Source of the DNA: an uncultured Clostridia bacterium
GTDB taxonomy: Bacteria; Bacillota; Clostridia; Oscillospirales; CAG-272
Reading direction: 5' to 3'
DNA length: 22,724 nt
Assembly (NCBI GenBank): GCA_946641795.1
Contig: CAMPBZ010000002.1
Span: forward strand, 1 to 22,724
The first letter of the stretch is position 1; each line of letters opens with the position of its first letter. Positions 14,581-22,724 of the stretch are shown piece by piece. Made by a program: the position numbers and the translations under genes. The notes beneath the pieces are model-generated. The model searched no databases and was not told where the DNA came from. It saw nothing but the letters and a program-made list of their open reading frames with translations.

Positions 14581-15036
14581 ATGAAAAAGAACAGACAGGA
14601 AAAATTGCTGGATCTGATCTCGCGCTATGAGATCGAAACCCAGGAGGAATTGATCGAAAAGCTCCGCGAGAACGGCTACGAAGTCACGCAGGCAACCGTT
14701 TCGCGTGACATTCGCGAGCTGAAAATTGCCAAAATGACCACCGGAAAGGGAAGATACCGCTACGTTCTGCCCAGAAGGATCGAGGATACGCCCAGTGTAA
14801 AATTCAGCGCCGCGCTGATGGATTCCATCGTCAGCGTCAGCAATGCGGGCAACATTACCGTGCTCAAAACCTATCCGGGTCTTGCTTCGGCAGTTGCCGC
14901 CGGGATCGACCATATGAAACTGCACCAGATCCTCGGCTGCATTGCGGGGGACGATACCATTTTTGTACTTGCCGTTGATCCCGAAAGCGCCGATGCGCTT
15001 GCAAAACAGGTTCACGACCTGTTAAAGAATGTCTGA
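14581..15036 (+). CDS. argR: Arginine repressor ArgR
   Basis: A 151-residue hexameric arginine-sensing repressor. N-terminal winged helix includes EVTQATVSRDIRELKI (about 37-52); C-terminal arginine-binding and oligomerisation domain includes GCIAGDDTIFV (Asp124, Asp125). GGAGAG upstream. It overlaps recN by one base (TGATG). Its place in a repair/housekeeping operon is the common clostridial arrangement. A half ARG-like box near the operon promoter hints at autoregulation (see findings). Confidence 0.96.
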   Translation: MKKNRQEKLLDLISRYEIETQEELIEKLRENGYEVTQATVSRDIRELKIAKMTTGKGRYRYVLPRRIEDTPSVKFSAALMDSIVSVSNAGNITVLKTYPGLASAVAAGIDHMKLHQILGCIAGDDTIFVLAVDPESADALAKQVHDLLKNV

Positions 15037-16715
15037 TGCTCACTTCGCTTCAAATTGAGAACATTGCCGTTATCCGGCGCGTAAACGTAGAGTTTCGCCC
15101 CGGCTTTTCGGCGCTGACCGGCGAAACGGGCGCGGGAAAATCGCTTTTGATCGATAGCTTGAACTTGCTGCTCGGCAATCGCGTCTCGCGCGAGCTGGTG
15201 CGCACCGGCGAAAGCAAGGCAACCGTCAGCGCCGTGTTTGAGGCGCTTTCCGAGCCGCTCGTTGCCGAGCTCTCGGAAATGGGCGTTTCCTGCGAGGACG
15301 GCGTCCTGCTCCTGCAAAAAACGCTGTTTGCCGACGGCAAATCGCAAACGCGGATGAACGGGCAGATCGTAACGCAGGCAATGCAGCGCAAAATTGCCGG
15401 AATGCTCGTCAGCATTCACGGGCAGTCGGATAGCCAGAAATTGTTGCAAAAATCGGGGCATCTTTCTATGGTGGATGCCTATTGCAAGCCCGACGCCGAA
15501 TTGGCCGCTTACCGGGAGATCTATCACGCCTACCGGGAGGTTGAGGCAAAGCTTGCCGCCCTCTCGGCCGACGCCGCCGAAACCCTGCGCCGAAAGGAAA
15601 TGCTCCGCTATCAAATCGCCGATATTGACGCGCTCAAACTGCGCGAGGGCGAGGAAGAGGCCGCCGAAAAAGAGCGCGACCGCCTGTTAAACCTGGAAAA
15701 GCTCAACCAAAATGCCGATCTTGCCTACCGCGCCCTGACCGGCGGGGAAAAGATCAATGCCGCGGCGCTTGTCCGCCGGGCGGGAAGTGCCATTTCCGCG
15801 CTTTCGGGGATCGTTGACGGCGCCGAGGAGCTTGTAGATCGCCTGGCGCGTGTGGAGAGCGAATTAACCGATATTTCCGAAACGGCGCTTTCCTTTGCAG
15901 AAAGCGATGCCGGAGACCCCACCGCGCGCATCGACCGGCTGGAAGCCCGGCTGGAAGCCATTTCCAAGCTCAAACGCAAGTACGGCGCCACCATTGCCGA
16001 GGTGCTTGCCTTCCGCAACCGCGCGGCCGGGGAGCTGGAATTGATCGATTGCTCGGATGAACGGCGCGACGAGCTGGAAGCCGATTGCAAACGCCTGCGG
16101 GGAGAGGTGGAGGCCCTTGCCGCAAAACTGCGCGAAAAGCGCAAGGCCGCCGTGCGGGAGATCACCGCGCAGGTCACCGAAACGCTGGCGTTTCTGGATA
16201 TGCCGAAGGTTCGGTTTGATATTTCACTTTCCTCTTGCGAGCCAAATGAGAACGGAGCCGACGAGGCCGAGTTCCTCATTGCCTCCAACCCCGGCGAGCC
16301 GCTCCTGCCAATGACCAAAATCGCGTCGGGCGGCGAGCTTTCGCGCATTATGCTGGCCATTCGCTCGGTCATCAACGATCGCGAGGGCGCCGAAACGGTG
16401 GTGTTTGACGAGATCGACACCGGCATTTCGGGCAAAACCTCTCGCAAAATCGGCATCAAGCTCCTGCAAACCGCCAAAACCGCGCAGGTTTTGTGCGTGA
16501 CCCACAGCGCGCAGATCGCATCGCTTGCCGATACGCATTATCTGGTCAGCAAGACCGAGCGCGAGGGAAGAAGCGAGACCGACGTTCGGGAACTGGAAAG
16601 CGACGAGCGCGTGGAGGAGATCGCCCGCATCCTCGGCGGCATTCATATCACCGAGGCGGCACGCGAGGCCGCGCGTGAAATGATTGCCGAATACCGCAAA
16701 GAGGGAACGCTATGA
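15036..16715 (+). CDS. recN: DNA repair protein RecN
   Basis: A 559-residue SMC-like ATPase acting early at double-strand breaks. Walker A GETGAGKS (29-36), coiled-coil arms through the middle third with a less coiled centre, ABC signature SGGELSR (431-437) and Walker B VVFDEIDTGISG (455-466). Length is typical. It starts on the overlap with argR. In many spore-forming relatives recN is followed by spoIVB and spo0A; here ybaK follows with a 4-base overlap. Confidence 0.96.
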   Translation: MLTSLQIENIAVIRRVNVEFRPGFSALTGETGAGKSLLIDSLNLLLGNRVSRELVRTGESKATVSAVFEALSEPLVAELSEMGVSCEDGVLLLQKTLFADGKSQTRMNGQIVTQAMQRKIAGMLVSIHGQSDSQKLLQKSGHLSMVDAYCKPDAELAAYREIYHAYREVEAKLAALSADAAETLRRKEMLRYQIADIDALKLREGEEEAAEKERDRLLNLEKLNQNADLAYRALTGGEKINAAALVRRAGSAISALSGIVDGAEELVDRLARVESELTDISETALSFAESDAGDPTARIDRLEARLEAISKLKRKYGATIAEVLAFRNRAAGELELIDCSDERRDELEADCKRLRGEVEALAAKLREKRKAAVREITAQVTETLAFLDMPKVRFDISLSSCEPNENGADEAEFLIASNPGEPLLPMTKIASGGELSRIMLAIRSVINDREGAETVVFDEIDTGISGKTSRKIGIKLLQTAKTAQVLCVTHSAQIASLADTHYLVSKTEREGRSETDVRELESDERVEEIARILGGIHITEAAREAAREMIAEYRKEGTL

Positions 16716-17188
16716 ACAAAACCAACGCAATGCGAATGCTGGACGCCGCAAAGATCCCGTATCAAATTCTGGAATACGAGGTGGACGAAACCGACCTTTC
16801 GGGAATGCACATTGCACAAACGCTGGGCTTTCCGCCGGAGCAAATGTTCAAAACGCTGGTGGCAAAAGGGGATAAAACCGGGTACCTGGTGTTTTGTATT
16901 CCGGTAAACGAAGAAATCGACCTTCGCCGTGCCGCCGCTTTGACCGGAAATAAGAAGATTGAAATGGTGCACGTGAAAGATCTGCTTGCCTTAACCGGCT
17001 ATATCCGCGGCGGCGTTTCGCCTATTGGAATGAAGAAAAAATTTCCCACTTTTGTGGAAAAATCGGCCGAAGATTATGCCGAAATCACCGTCAGCTCCGG
17101 TAGGCGCGGCGCACAGCTTTTGTTGAATTCCACGGTACTTTTGGGGTTTATTGGGGCAAAAACCGGCAATTTTACGCAAAAAGACTGA
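16712..17188 (+). CDS. ybaK: YbaK/EbsC family Cys-tRNA deacylase
   Basis: A 158-residue trans-editing enzyme that hydrolyses Cys mischarged on tRNA-Pro (and Cys-tRNA-Cys). Signatures: TNAMRMLDAAKIPYQILEY at the N-terminus, PPEQMFKTLVAKGD, VPVNEEIDL-like IPVNEEIDLRRAA, and GYIRGGVSPIGMKK. Length matches YbaK (159). The ATG overlaps the recN stop (ATGA). Next to argS, so the tail of the operon groups tRNA-charging functions. Confidence 0.93.
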   Translation: MNKTNAMRMLDAAKIPYQILEYEVDETDLSGMHIAQTLGFPPEQMFKTLVAKGDKTGYLVFCIPVNEEIDLRRAAALTGNKKIEMVHVKDLLALTGYIRGGVSPIGMKKKFPTFVEKSAEDYAEITVSSGRRGAQLLLNSTVLLGFIGAKTGNFTQKD

Positions 17189-17224
17189 AAAATATACCAA
17201 ATTGAAAATAAAGGAAACCAAACT

Positions 17225-18958
17225 ATGCAAACCATCAAAAAACGAGTGGCGGAAGCCATTCTGACCGGGGTCAATTCGATCAATCCCGACCACGGCCTGA
17301 CCGCGGCGGAAGTTGCGGGACTTTTGGAATACCCGCCCGACCCCGCAATGGGCGACCTTGCCTTTCCGTGCTTCCGGTTGAGCAAAGCGCTGCGCCGTTC
17401 GCCGGTGCAAATTGCGCAAACGCTTGCCGAAACGGTGAAGGATCGCGCCATCGGCTCGGTGACCGCTGTAAACGGATATTTGAATTTTACCGTTGCAAAC
17501 GGGTATCTGGAAAGTGATGTTGTACCCGAAATCCTGCAAAAAGGCGACCGTTACGGCGCGCAAACCTTTGGCAAAGGGAAAAAGGTCGTGCTTGACTATT
17601 CCTCGCCGAACGTTGCAAAGCCCTTCCACATCGGCCATTTGGGCACAACGGTCATCGGCCACTCCATTCGCAAACTGCACGAGTTTGCTGGGTACGATTG
17701 CTTCGGCATCAACTACCTGGGCGACTGGGGTACGCAATTCGGCAAGCTCATTCTTGCCTTCCGCCTTTGGAGCAATCGGCAGGAGGTGGAAACCGGCGGC
17801 ATTGCCCGGCTGGTGGAGCTGTACGTTCGCATCAACAACGAGATCAAGGGCGATCCCGAAAAGGGAATTGCACCGCGTGAAGACCTTGCCGACGCGGCGC
17901 GCGCCGAGTTTCATAAGCTGGAAACGGGCGATAAGGAAAATCTTGCCCTCTGGCGCTGGTTTGTGGACATCAGCTTGGAAGAGTACGAAAAGACCTACAA
18001 GCAGCTCGGCATCACCTTTGATTCCTACCTCGGCGAAAGCTTTTACACCGATAAAATGCCGGCGCAAATCGAATTGCTGCGCAAAAAAGGTCTGCTCAAA
18101 ATTGACGACGGCGCCTCGATTGTGGATCTTTCGGATTACAATATGCCGCCCTGCCTGATCCTCAAACGCGACGGTTCAACCCTCTATCCCACGCGGGATA
18201 TTGCCGCGGCCGTTTACCGCAAAGAGACCTATCATTTCGATAAAGCCGTTTACATTACCAGCGCCCAGCAATCGCTCCACTTTGCGCAGTGGTTCAAGGT
18301 GGTGGAGCTGATGGGCTACCCGTGGTACAACGAGCTTGTTCATGTTCCTTACGGTACCGTTTCCCTGGGCGGCGAAAAGCTGGCGACCCGCACCGGGAAC
18401 GTGGTGCTTTTGAAAGATTTGTTTGAACGCGCCATTGAAAAGGTGCGCGAGATCCGCCGTGAAAAAGGGCAGATCGCCGAAAACGACGACGAGATCGCCG
18501 AGGCGGTTGGCGTTGGCGCCATTGTGTTCTACTATCTTTCCAACAACCGGATGAAGGATATTAATTTCACAATGGACGAGGCTCTCAATTTTGACGGCAA
18601 CACCGGCCCCTACGTGCAGTACACCTACGCGCGAGCCTGCTCGGTGCTTGCAAAAGCCGGCGGCAACGACGGCAAAACGGTGCAAATTACTTGCGAGGAA
18701 GAGGCGGCGCTTGTAAAAACCCTCTGTCGTTTCGGCGAGCGGGTATGCAACGCGCTGGCCGACTATGAGCCGAGCATTGTTACGCGCTTTATTCTGGATG
18801 TTGCGGCGGACTTCAACCGCTTCTATCATAACTGCCCGATCCACACGGCGGCCGATCCTGCCGTGCGCGCTTCGCGCCTGAACCTGACCGCGGCTGCCAA
18901 AACGGTGCTTGGCAACGCGTTCGATCTGATCTGCCTGCGCCGTACCGAAAAAGTTTAA
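17225..18958 (+). CDS. argS: Arginyl-tRNA synthetase
   Basis: A 577-residue class I aminoacyl-tRNA synthetase. N-terminal additional domain for the tRNA D-loop, then SSPNVAKPFHIGHLGTT with the HIGH motif at 135-138, NYLGDWGTQFG, and the ArgRS-specific replacement of KMSK in LGGEKLATRTGN. The C-terminal anticodon-binding (DALR) domain contains GPYVQYTYARACS and ends FDLICLRRTEKV. The 36-base gap before it holds AAAGGA but no convincing promoter or T-box, so it is probably read from upstream. Regulation by ArgR is possible but not shown. Confidence 0.96.
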   Translation: MQTIKKRVAEAILTGVNSINPDHGLTAAEVAGLLEYPPDPAMGDLAFPCFRLSKALRRSPVQIAQTLAETVKDRAIGSVTAVNGYLNFTVANGYLESDVVPEILQKGDRYGAQTFGKGKKVVLDYSSPNVAKPFHIGHLGTTVIGHSIRKLHEFAGYDCFGINYLGDWGTQFGKLILAFRLWSNRQEVETGGIARLVELYVRINNEIKGDPEKGIAPREDLADAARAEFHKLETGDKENLALWRWFVDISLEEYEKTYKQLGITFDSYLGESFYTDKMPAQIELLRKKGLLKIDDGASIVDLSDYNMPPCLILKRDGSTLYPTRDIAAAVYRKETYHFDKAVYITSAQQSLHFAQWFKVVELMGYPWYNELVHVPYGTVSLGGEKLATRTGNVVLLKDLFERAIEKVREIRREKGQIAENDDEIAEAVGVGAIVFYYLSNNRMKDINFTMDEALNFDGNTGPYVQYTYARACSVLAKAGGNDGKTVQITCEEEAALVKTLCRFGERVCNALADYEPSIVTRFILDVAADFNRFYHNCPIHTAADPAVRASRLNLTAAAKTVLGNAFDLICLRRTEKV

Positions 18959-18982
18959 TCAATCGAAGGGAGAATACCTACT

Positions 18983-19717
18983 ATGTCCGGACACAGCAAA
19001 TGGGCGAACATCAAACACAAAAAAGAAAAGACCGACGCCGCAAGAGGCAAGATTTTTACCAAAATCGGTAAGGAGATCACCGTTGCGGTCAAAGAAGGGG
19101 GCGGCGATCCCGCTTCCAACTCCAAACTGCGCGACCTGATCCAAAAAGCCAAAGCCAACAACGTTCCCAACGATAATATCGAGCGTTGCATCAAAAAGGC
19201 AATGGGCTCCACCGGCGAAAGCTACGAGGAAGTTACCTACGAGGGCTACGGCCCCGCCGGCATTGCCGTCATCGTCACCGCCACCACCGATAACCGCAAC
19301 CGCACCGCGGGCAACGTGCGCGCCTACTTTGCCAAATACCACGGCAATATGGGGCAAACCGGCTGCGTGGGGTATCTCTTTACCGATGTGGGCGAAATCG
19401 TCATCAACAACGAGGATGGGGACATCAACGAGGATGAGCTGATGGAAAAGGCGCTGGAAGCCGGCGCAACCGATTTCAAATCCGACGGGGAAGTCTTTAT
19501 TGTTACCACCGAGCCGGACGACGTTTACGGCATTCAGGAAGATCTTGCCAAAGCGGGATACGAGATCCTTTCCGCCGAAAAAACCAAGCAGGCCTCCAAC
19601 TACGTTACCCTCACCAACGAGGACGATATTAAGTTTATGTCCCTTCTGATCGAGAAACTGGAAGAGGACGACGACGTGATGGACGTTTACCACAACTGGG
19701 AAAACTGCGACGATTGA
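18983..19717 (+). CDS. yebC: YebC/PmpR-TACO1 family protein
   Basis: A 244-residue protein with the family start SGHSKWANIKHKK, then GKIFTKIGKEI and NIERCIKKAMGS, and the central EGYGPAGIAVIV. Annotated as a transcriptional regulator; recent work on the family points to a role in ribosome function at difficult (proline-rich) stretches, so either role should be read as family-based. Strong AAGGGAG site; 24 bases after argS. Last gene of the operon. Confidence 0.95.
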   Translation: MSGHSKWANIKHKKEKTDAARGKIFTKIGKEITVAVKEGGGDPASNSKLRDLIQKAKANNVPNDNIERCIKKAMGSTGESYEEVTYEGYGPAGIAVIVTATTDNRNRTAGNVRAYFAKYHGNMGQTGCVGYLFTDVGEIVINNEDGDINEDELMEKALEAGATDFKSDGEVFIVTTEPDDVYGIQEDLAKAGYEILSAEKTKQASNYVTLTNEDDIKFMSLLIEKLEEDDDVMDVYHNWENCDD

Positions 19718-19743
19718 ACCGAACAGGTTGCAAAAATCCCCTT

Positions 19744-19780
19744 TGCCGGCTTTTTCAAGCGAGAAAAAGCCGGCATTTTT
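19744..19780 (+). terminator. Rho-independent terminator closing the nusB-yebC operon
   Basis: A 13-base-pair stem: TGCCGGCTTTTTC (19744-19756) pairs with GAAAAAGCCGGCA (19763-19775), 6-base loop, then TTTTTG. Strong and well placed, 27 bases after the yebC stop. Confidence 0.93.
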
Positions 19781-19811
19781 GCATAATTTGCCTGATTTTT
19801 TGCAAACTCCA

Positions 19812-19840
19812 TTGACATATTTGCTTAACTTTGCTATAAT
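19812..19840 (+). promoter_or_regulatory. Perfect consensus promoter for the RpiR-BaiN-cmk operon
   Basis: TTGACA (19812-19817), 17-base spacer, TATAAT (19835-19840). Both boxes match consensus exactly. It lies 32 bases after the terminator of the previous operon. Confidence 0.9.
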
Positions 19841-19851
19841 AGTAAGGTAAC

Positions 19852-19863
19852 GTTTATGTAAAC
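19852..19863. repeat. Inverted repeat just downstream of the promoter, candidate operator
   Basis: GTTTA-TG-TAAAC, a 5+5 inverted repeat close to the expected transcription start of the RpiR-family gene. Placement would suit a repressor site for autoregulation, but it is short and single, so the case is weak. Confidence 0.35.
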
Positions 19864-19877
19864 CGAGAGGAAAAACT

Positions 19878-20741
19878 ATGAATTCGGATCTTCTGAAACA
19901 AATTGAAGAGCGTATGCCCACATTTTCCAAGGGGCAAAAACGCATTGCCAGCTTTATTTTGCAGCAATATGAAAAAGCCGCCTATATCACCGCCTCCAAA
20001 TTGAGCGAGATCGTCGGCGTTTCCGAATCCACGGTGGTTCGTTTTGCTATTGAGCTGGGCTTTGACGGGTATCCCGATTTTCAAAGCTCGCTTCAATCCC
20101 TGATGCGCAACCGGCTGACCTCCTTCCAGCGTATGGAAGTGACCAACCAACTGCTCGGAAACGCCAATATTCTGGAAAAGGTGCTCCTTTCGGATGCCGA
20201 CCGCATTCGCAAGACCATTGAGCATACCAACCAGGCGTTTTTCAAGGAAGCGGTTGAAAAAATTGCAAATGCCGATAACGTCTATATCGTCGGCGTGCGT
20301 TCTTCTTCCTACCTTGCCGGATTTTTGAACTACTATCTGCGTATGATCTTCGACCGCGTCAAACTGTTGCAATCTACTTCGGGCAGCGAGCTGTTTGAGC
20401 AGCTTTTGCAGATCCACCCCGGCGACGTGATGATCGCAATCAGCTTTCCGCGGTATTCCAAGCGCGTGATCAACGCGGCGGAATATGCAAAATCAAAAGG
20501 CGCAAACGTCGTTGCTCTTACCGATGGCGCGCATTCGCCGCTGGCGCCGCTGGCCGACCAGCTTTTAACGGCGCAGAGCGATATGGCTTCGTTTGTGGAT
20601 TCGCTCGTCGCGCCTATGAGCATTATCAACGCCCTGATCGTTGCGCTCTCCCGCCGCAACCAGGATGTGCTTGACCGCCGTCTGCACGAGCTGGAAGATA
20701 TTTGGGATCGTTACGATGTTTACGAAAAGAAAAACGGCTGA
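19878..20741 (+). CDS. MurR/RpiR family transcriptional regulator
   Basis: A 287-residue regulator with an N-terminal RpiR helix-turn-helix (FSKGQKRIASFIL, VGVSESTVVRFAIELGFDGY, about 1-80) and a C-terminal SIS sugar-phosphate-binding domain (from about 125: YIVGVRSSSYLAG, AISFPRYSKRVINAAEYAK). Members sense phosphosugars such as N-acetylmuramic acid 6-phosphate; the ligand here is unknown, and no sugar-use genes are nearby, which argues for a housekeeping role. AGAGGA is upstream. The next gene begins inside its last 26 bases. Confidence 0.93.
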   Translation: MNSDLLKQIEERMPTFSKGQKRIASFILQQYEKAAYITASKLSEIVGVSESTVVRFAIELGFDGYPDFQSSLQSLMRNRLTSFQRMEVTNQLLGNANILEKVLLSDADRIRKTIEHTNQAFFKEAVEKIANADNVYIVGVRSSSYLAGFLNYYLRMIFDRVKLLQSTSGSELFEQLLQIHPGDVMIAISFPRYSKRVINAAEYAKSKGANVVALTDGAHSPLAPLADQLLTAQSDMASFVDSLVAPMSIINALIVALSRRNQDVLDRRLHELEDIWDRYDVYEKKNG

Positions 20742-21987
20742 TCTTCCAACAGTCGTTGTGATCGGCGGCGGCGCCGCCGGAATGATGGCGGCGCTCCGCG
20801 CCGCCGAGGCAGGGGCGCAGGTCGTTCTTGCCGAGCGGAACGATCGCCTTGGCAAAAAGCTCCGCATTACCGGCAAGGGCAGGTGCAACCTGACCAATTT
20901 TTGCGAGCGCGAGGATTTTCTTTCCAACGTGCCAACCAATCCGCGCTTCCTCTACGCCGCGCTTGCGGAAATGAACCCCACCGATACAATGGCGCTTTTT
21001 GAAGCGCTTGGCGTACCGCTCAAAGTGGAGCGGGGAAACCGCGTGTTTCCGGTTTCCGACAAGGCCGACGATATTGCCGATGCGCTTGCGGCTCGTTGCC
21101 GCGCGCTGGGCGTTCGCGTTTTACATCCCCGCGTACAAGCCGTTCTCCAAAAAGAAGGCTGTGTGACCGGGGTTTTGACCGGGAGCGGAGAGGCTCTGCA
21201 GGCCGACGCGGTCATTCTTGCCACCGGCGGAAAATCCTATCCCAAAACCGGCTCCGAAGGCGACGGCTACCGGATGGCCAAGGAGCTGGGGCATACCGTT
21301 ACCCCCGTTCGTCCCTCGCTGGTGCCGCTTGTGGAGGCGGGCGACCTGTGCAAGCAAATGCAGGGGCTTTCCTTGCGGAATATCGGCCTGCAAATTGTAG
21401 AAACGGCAAGCGGTAAAACCGTTTACGAGGATTTTGGCGAGCTGTTGTTTACGCATTTCGGGCTTTCCGGCCCGACGGTGCTCTCGGCTTCGGCGCACCT
21501 TTCGGATATTGTTCCGGGGAAATACGAGGCGCAGATCGACCTCAAACCCGCGCTTTCGCCCGAAAAGCTGGACGAGCGCCTGCTTTCGGACTTTTCCAAG
21601 TACAAAAACCGCGATTTTGCCAATTCGCTGGACGATCTGCTCCCGCAAAAAATGATTGCGCCTTTTGTCTCTTTGGCCGGGATCGACCCGCGCAAAAAGG
21701 TCAATTCCATTACCAAAGAGGAGCGCAAAAGCATTCTTTCCCGGCTCAAATGTTTCCGCATCCCGCTTTCCGGCCTGCGCCCCATCAGCGAGGCGATCAT
21801 TACGCGCGGCGGGGTAGCCGTTGCCGAGGTCAATCCCAAAACCATGGGCTCCCGCCTGGTCAAGGGGCTGTATTTTGCCGGTGAAATTTTGGATGTTGAC
21901 GCCTACACCGGCGGTTTTAACCTGCAAATTGCCTTTTCCACCGCGTCGCTTGCCGGCAAGAACGCCGCAAAGATCGCGGAAGAATAA
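20716..21987 (+). CDS. BaiN/HI0933-like NAD(P)/FAD-dependent oxidoreductase
   Basis: A 423-residue flavoprotein of the HI0933/BaiN family (also called aminoacetone oxidase family). FAD-binding VVVIGGGAAGMMAALRA (13-29), the family motif GKGRCNLTN, the internal ATGGKSYPKTGSEGDGY, and the C-terminal FAGEILDVDAYTGGF. The ATG at 20716 is chosen because it puts the dinucleotide-binding strand right after a short leader; it overlaps the RpiR gene by 26 bases and has only a weak ribosome site, so coupling to upstream translation is likely. The in-frame ATG at 20641 would add an unlikely 25-residue piece antisense-like to nothing known. Physiological substrate is not settled; bile acid reduction should not be assumed. 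Confidence 0.9.
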   Translation: MFTKRKTADLPTVVVIGGGAAGMMAALRAAEAGAQVVLAERNDRLGKKLRITGKGRCNLTNFCEREDFLSNVPTNPRFLYAALAEMNPTDTMALFEALGVPLKVERGNRVFPVSDKADDIADALAARCRALGVRVLHPRVQAVLQKEGCVTGVLTGSGEALQADAVILATGGKSYPKTGSEGDGYRMAKELGHTVTPVRPSLVPLVEAGDLCKQMQGLSLRNIGLQIVETASGKTVYEDFGELLFTHFGLSGPTVLSASAHLSDIVPGKYEAQIDLKPALSPEKLDERLLSDFSKYKNRDFANSLDDLLPQKMIAPFVSLAGIDPRKKVNSITKEERKSILSRLKCFRIPLSGLRPISEAIITRGGVAVAEVNPKTMGSRLVKGLYFAGEILDVDAYTGGFNLQIAFSTASLAGKNAAKIAEE

Positions 21988-22014
21988 AAATCCGATAGAG
22001 AGGATCGATCGTTT

Positions 22015-22689
22015 ATGAGCTTTCAAATCGCGCTTGACGGCCCGAGCGGAGCTGGAAAATCTACCGTTGCAAAGGCGCTGGCCGCCAAAATGGGGCTGAT
22101 CTATGTAGATACCGGGGCGCTTTACCGCGCCATCGGGCTTTATACGCAGCGCAAAGGCGTTGACCCAAAGGACGCCGAAGGCGTTGCAAAATTACTGCCC
22201 GAAATCTCGCTGGAACTGCGCTATGAAGCCGACGGCACCCAACAGGTTTACCTGAACGGCGAGGCCACCGGCAACAAGATCCGCACGCCGGAAATTTCAA
22301 TGTACGCGTCTGCCGTTTCCGCCATTCCCGCCGTTCGCGATTTCCTTTTGGATACCCAGCGCGAGATCGCCGCAAAAAACAACGTGGTAATGGACGGCAG
22401 AGATATTGGAACGGTGATTTTGCCCAACGCCGATTTGAAGGTGTTTTTGACCGCCTCCGACGAATGCCGCGCAAAGCGCCGCTGGTTGGAGCTGAAAGAA
22501 AAGGGAATGGAAACCTCCTACGAGAGCGTTTTGGAGGATATGCGCCGCCGCGACCACAACGACAGCACGCGCGCCATTGCCCCCGCCGTTGCCGCGCCGG
22601 ATGCCATTTTGCTGGATAGCTCGGATTTAACGGTGGAAGAATGCGTTGCAAAAGTTGAGGCGCTCGCCCTTGCAAAAATGAAAAAATGA
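22015..22689 (+). CDS. cmk: Cytidylate kinase
   Basis: A 224-residue (d)CMP kinase giving (d)CDP. Walker A DGPSGAGKST (8-17), VDTGALYRAIGL, MDGRDIGTVILP and RRDHNDSTRAIAP with the LID and CMP-binding residues. Length is typical. AGAGGATCG upstream. In Clostridia cmk commonly follows a BaiN-like gene and precedes plsC and/or ispH, as seems to be the case here. Confidence 0.96.
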   Translation: MSFQIALDGPSGAGKSTVAKALAAKMGLIYVDTGALYRAIGLYTQRKGVDPKDAEGVAKLLPEISLELRYEADGTQQVYLNGEATGNKIRTPEISMYASAVSAIPAVRDFLLDTQREIAAKNNVVMDGRDIGTVILPNADLKVFLTASDECRAKRRWLELKEKGMETSYESVLEDMRRRDHNDSTRAIAPAVAAPDAILLDSSDLTVEECVAKVEALALAKMKK

Positions 22690-22724
22690 CGGAAAGTACC
22701 GCGAAAATACGCAAGGTTGTTCTT
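22686..22724 (+). CDS. Start of a further gene, cut by the window end
   Basis: An ATG overlapping the cmk stop (ATGA) opens a frame that reads MTESTAKIRKVVL to the window edge. The 4-base overlap is the junction style of this chromosome. By clostridial gene order it could be a 1-acylglycerol-3-phosphate acyltransferase (plsC) or similar, but 13 codons cannot show this. Confidence 0.5.
   Translation, partial: MTESTAKIRKVVL

Noticed and set aside
16991..18067. Long antisense open frame opposite ybaK and argS
   Set aside because: Sense genes are unambiguous; the antisense product shows no family motif.

Overview
This window looks like a piece of chromosome from a fairly GC-rich member of the Clostridia (Bacillota), plausibly an Oscillospirales-type gut bacterium. 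The main support is a gene order typical of Clostridia: nusB, a TsaD/Gcp-like paralogue, xseA, xseB, ispA, a divergent PAP2 gene, tlyA, nadK, argR and recN. Further support comes from strong AGGAGG-type ribosome binding sites, occasional TTG and GTG starts, a mecA adaptor gene and a downstream block of RpiR regulator, BaiN-like flavoprotein and cmk. The exact lineage is an inference; no rRNA or other phylogenetic marker was compared. I see no tRNA, rRNA, CRISPR array, insertion sequence, phage or plasmid gene. The region is mostly core chromosome, with envelope-related accessory genes on the left.

Left part (1-8456). An MBOAT O-acyltransferase gene, cut by the window edge, is followed by a DHHW (AlgJ/AlgX-like) partner; together they form an exopolysaccharide or cell-wall O-acetylation pair. 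A bidirectional terminator separates them from a convergent mecA gene. From a divergent promoter region runs a large helicase with an N-terminal Cas4/RecB-like nuclease domain and a C-terminal DinG/XPD-type Fe-S helicase. Next come a type Ic aspartate aminotransferase with a structured leader, then a convergent two-gene operon on the minus strand encoding a secreted SGNH hydrolase and a DUF4358 lipoprotein. The lipoprotein reading frame runs through the aminotransferase terminator and into its 3' end.

Middle part (8568-19780). A strong promoter drives a long, tightly packed plus-strand operon: nusB, TsaD-like paralogue, xseA, xseB, ispA, PAP2-like, tlyA, nadK, argR, recN, ybaK, argS and yebC, closed by a strong hairpin terminator. 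Many junctions are 4-base ATGA overlaps. The operon joins transcription antitermination, DNA repair (exonuclease VII, RecN), isoprenoid synthesis, NADP synthesis, rRNA modification, arginine control and tRNA charging. Two genes often found in this neighbourhood in related bacteria are not here: dxs (expected near ispA/tlyA) and the sporulation pair spoIVB-spo0A (expected after recN).

Right part (19812-22724). A perfect consensus promoter precedes a MurR/RpiR-family regulator, a BaiN/HI0933-like flavoprotein, cytidylate kinase and the first 13 codons of another gene. This again looks like one operon.

No clearly new defence or mobile system is visible. The observations most worth a second look are the DUF4358 lipoprotein gene whose stop codon lies beyond its likely transcription terminator, the O-acetylation-related genes split into two blocks, the unrecognised structured leader of the aminotransferase gene, and the TsaD-like paralogue of unknown role.
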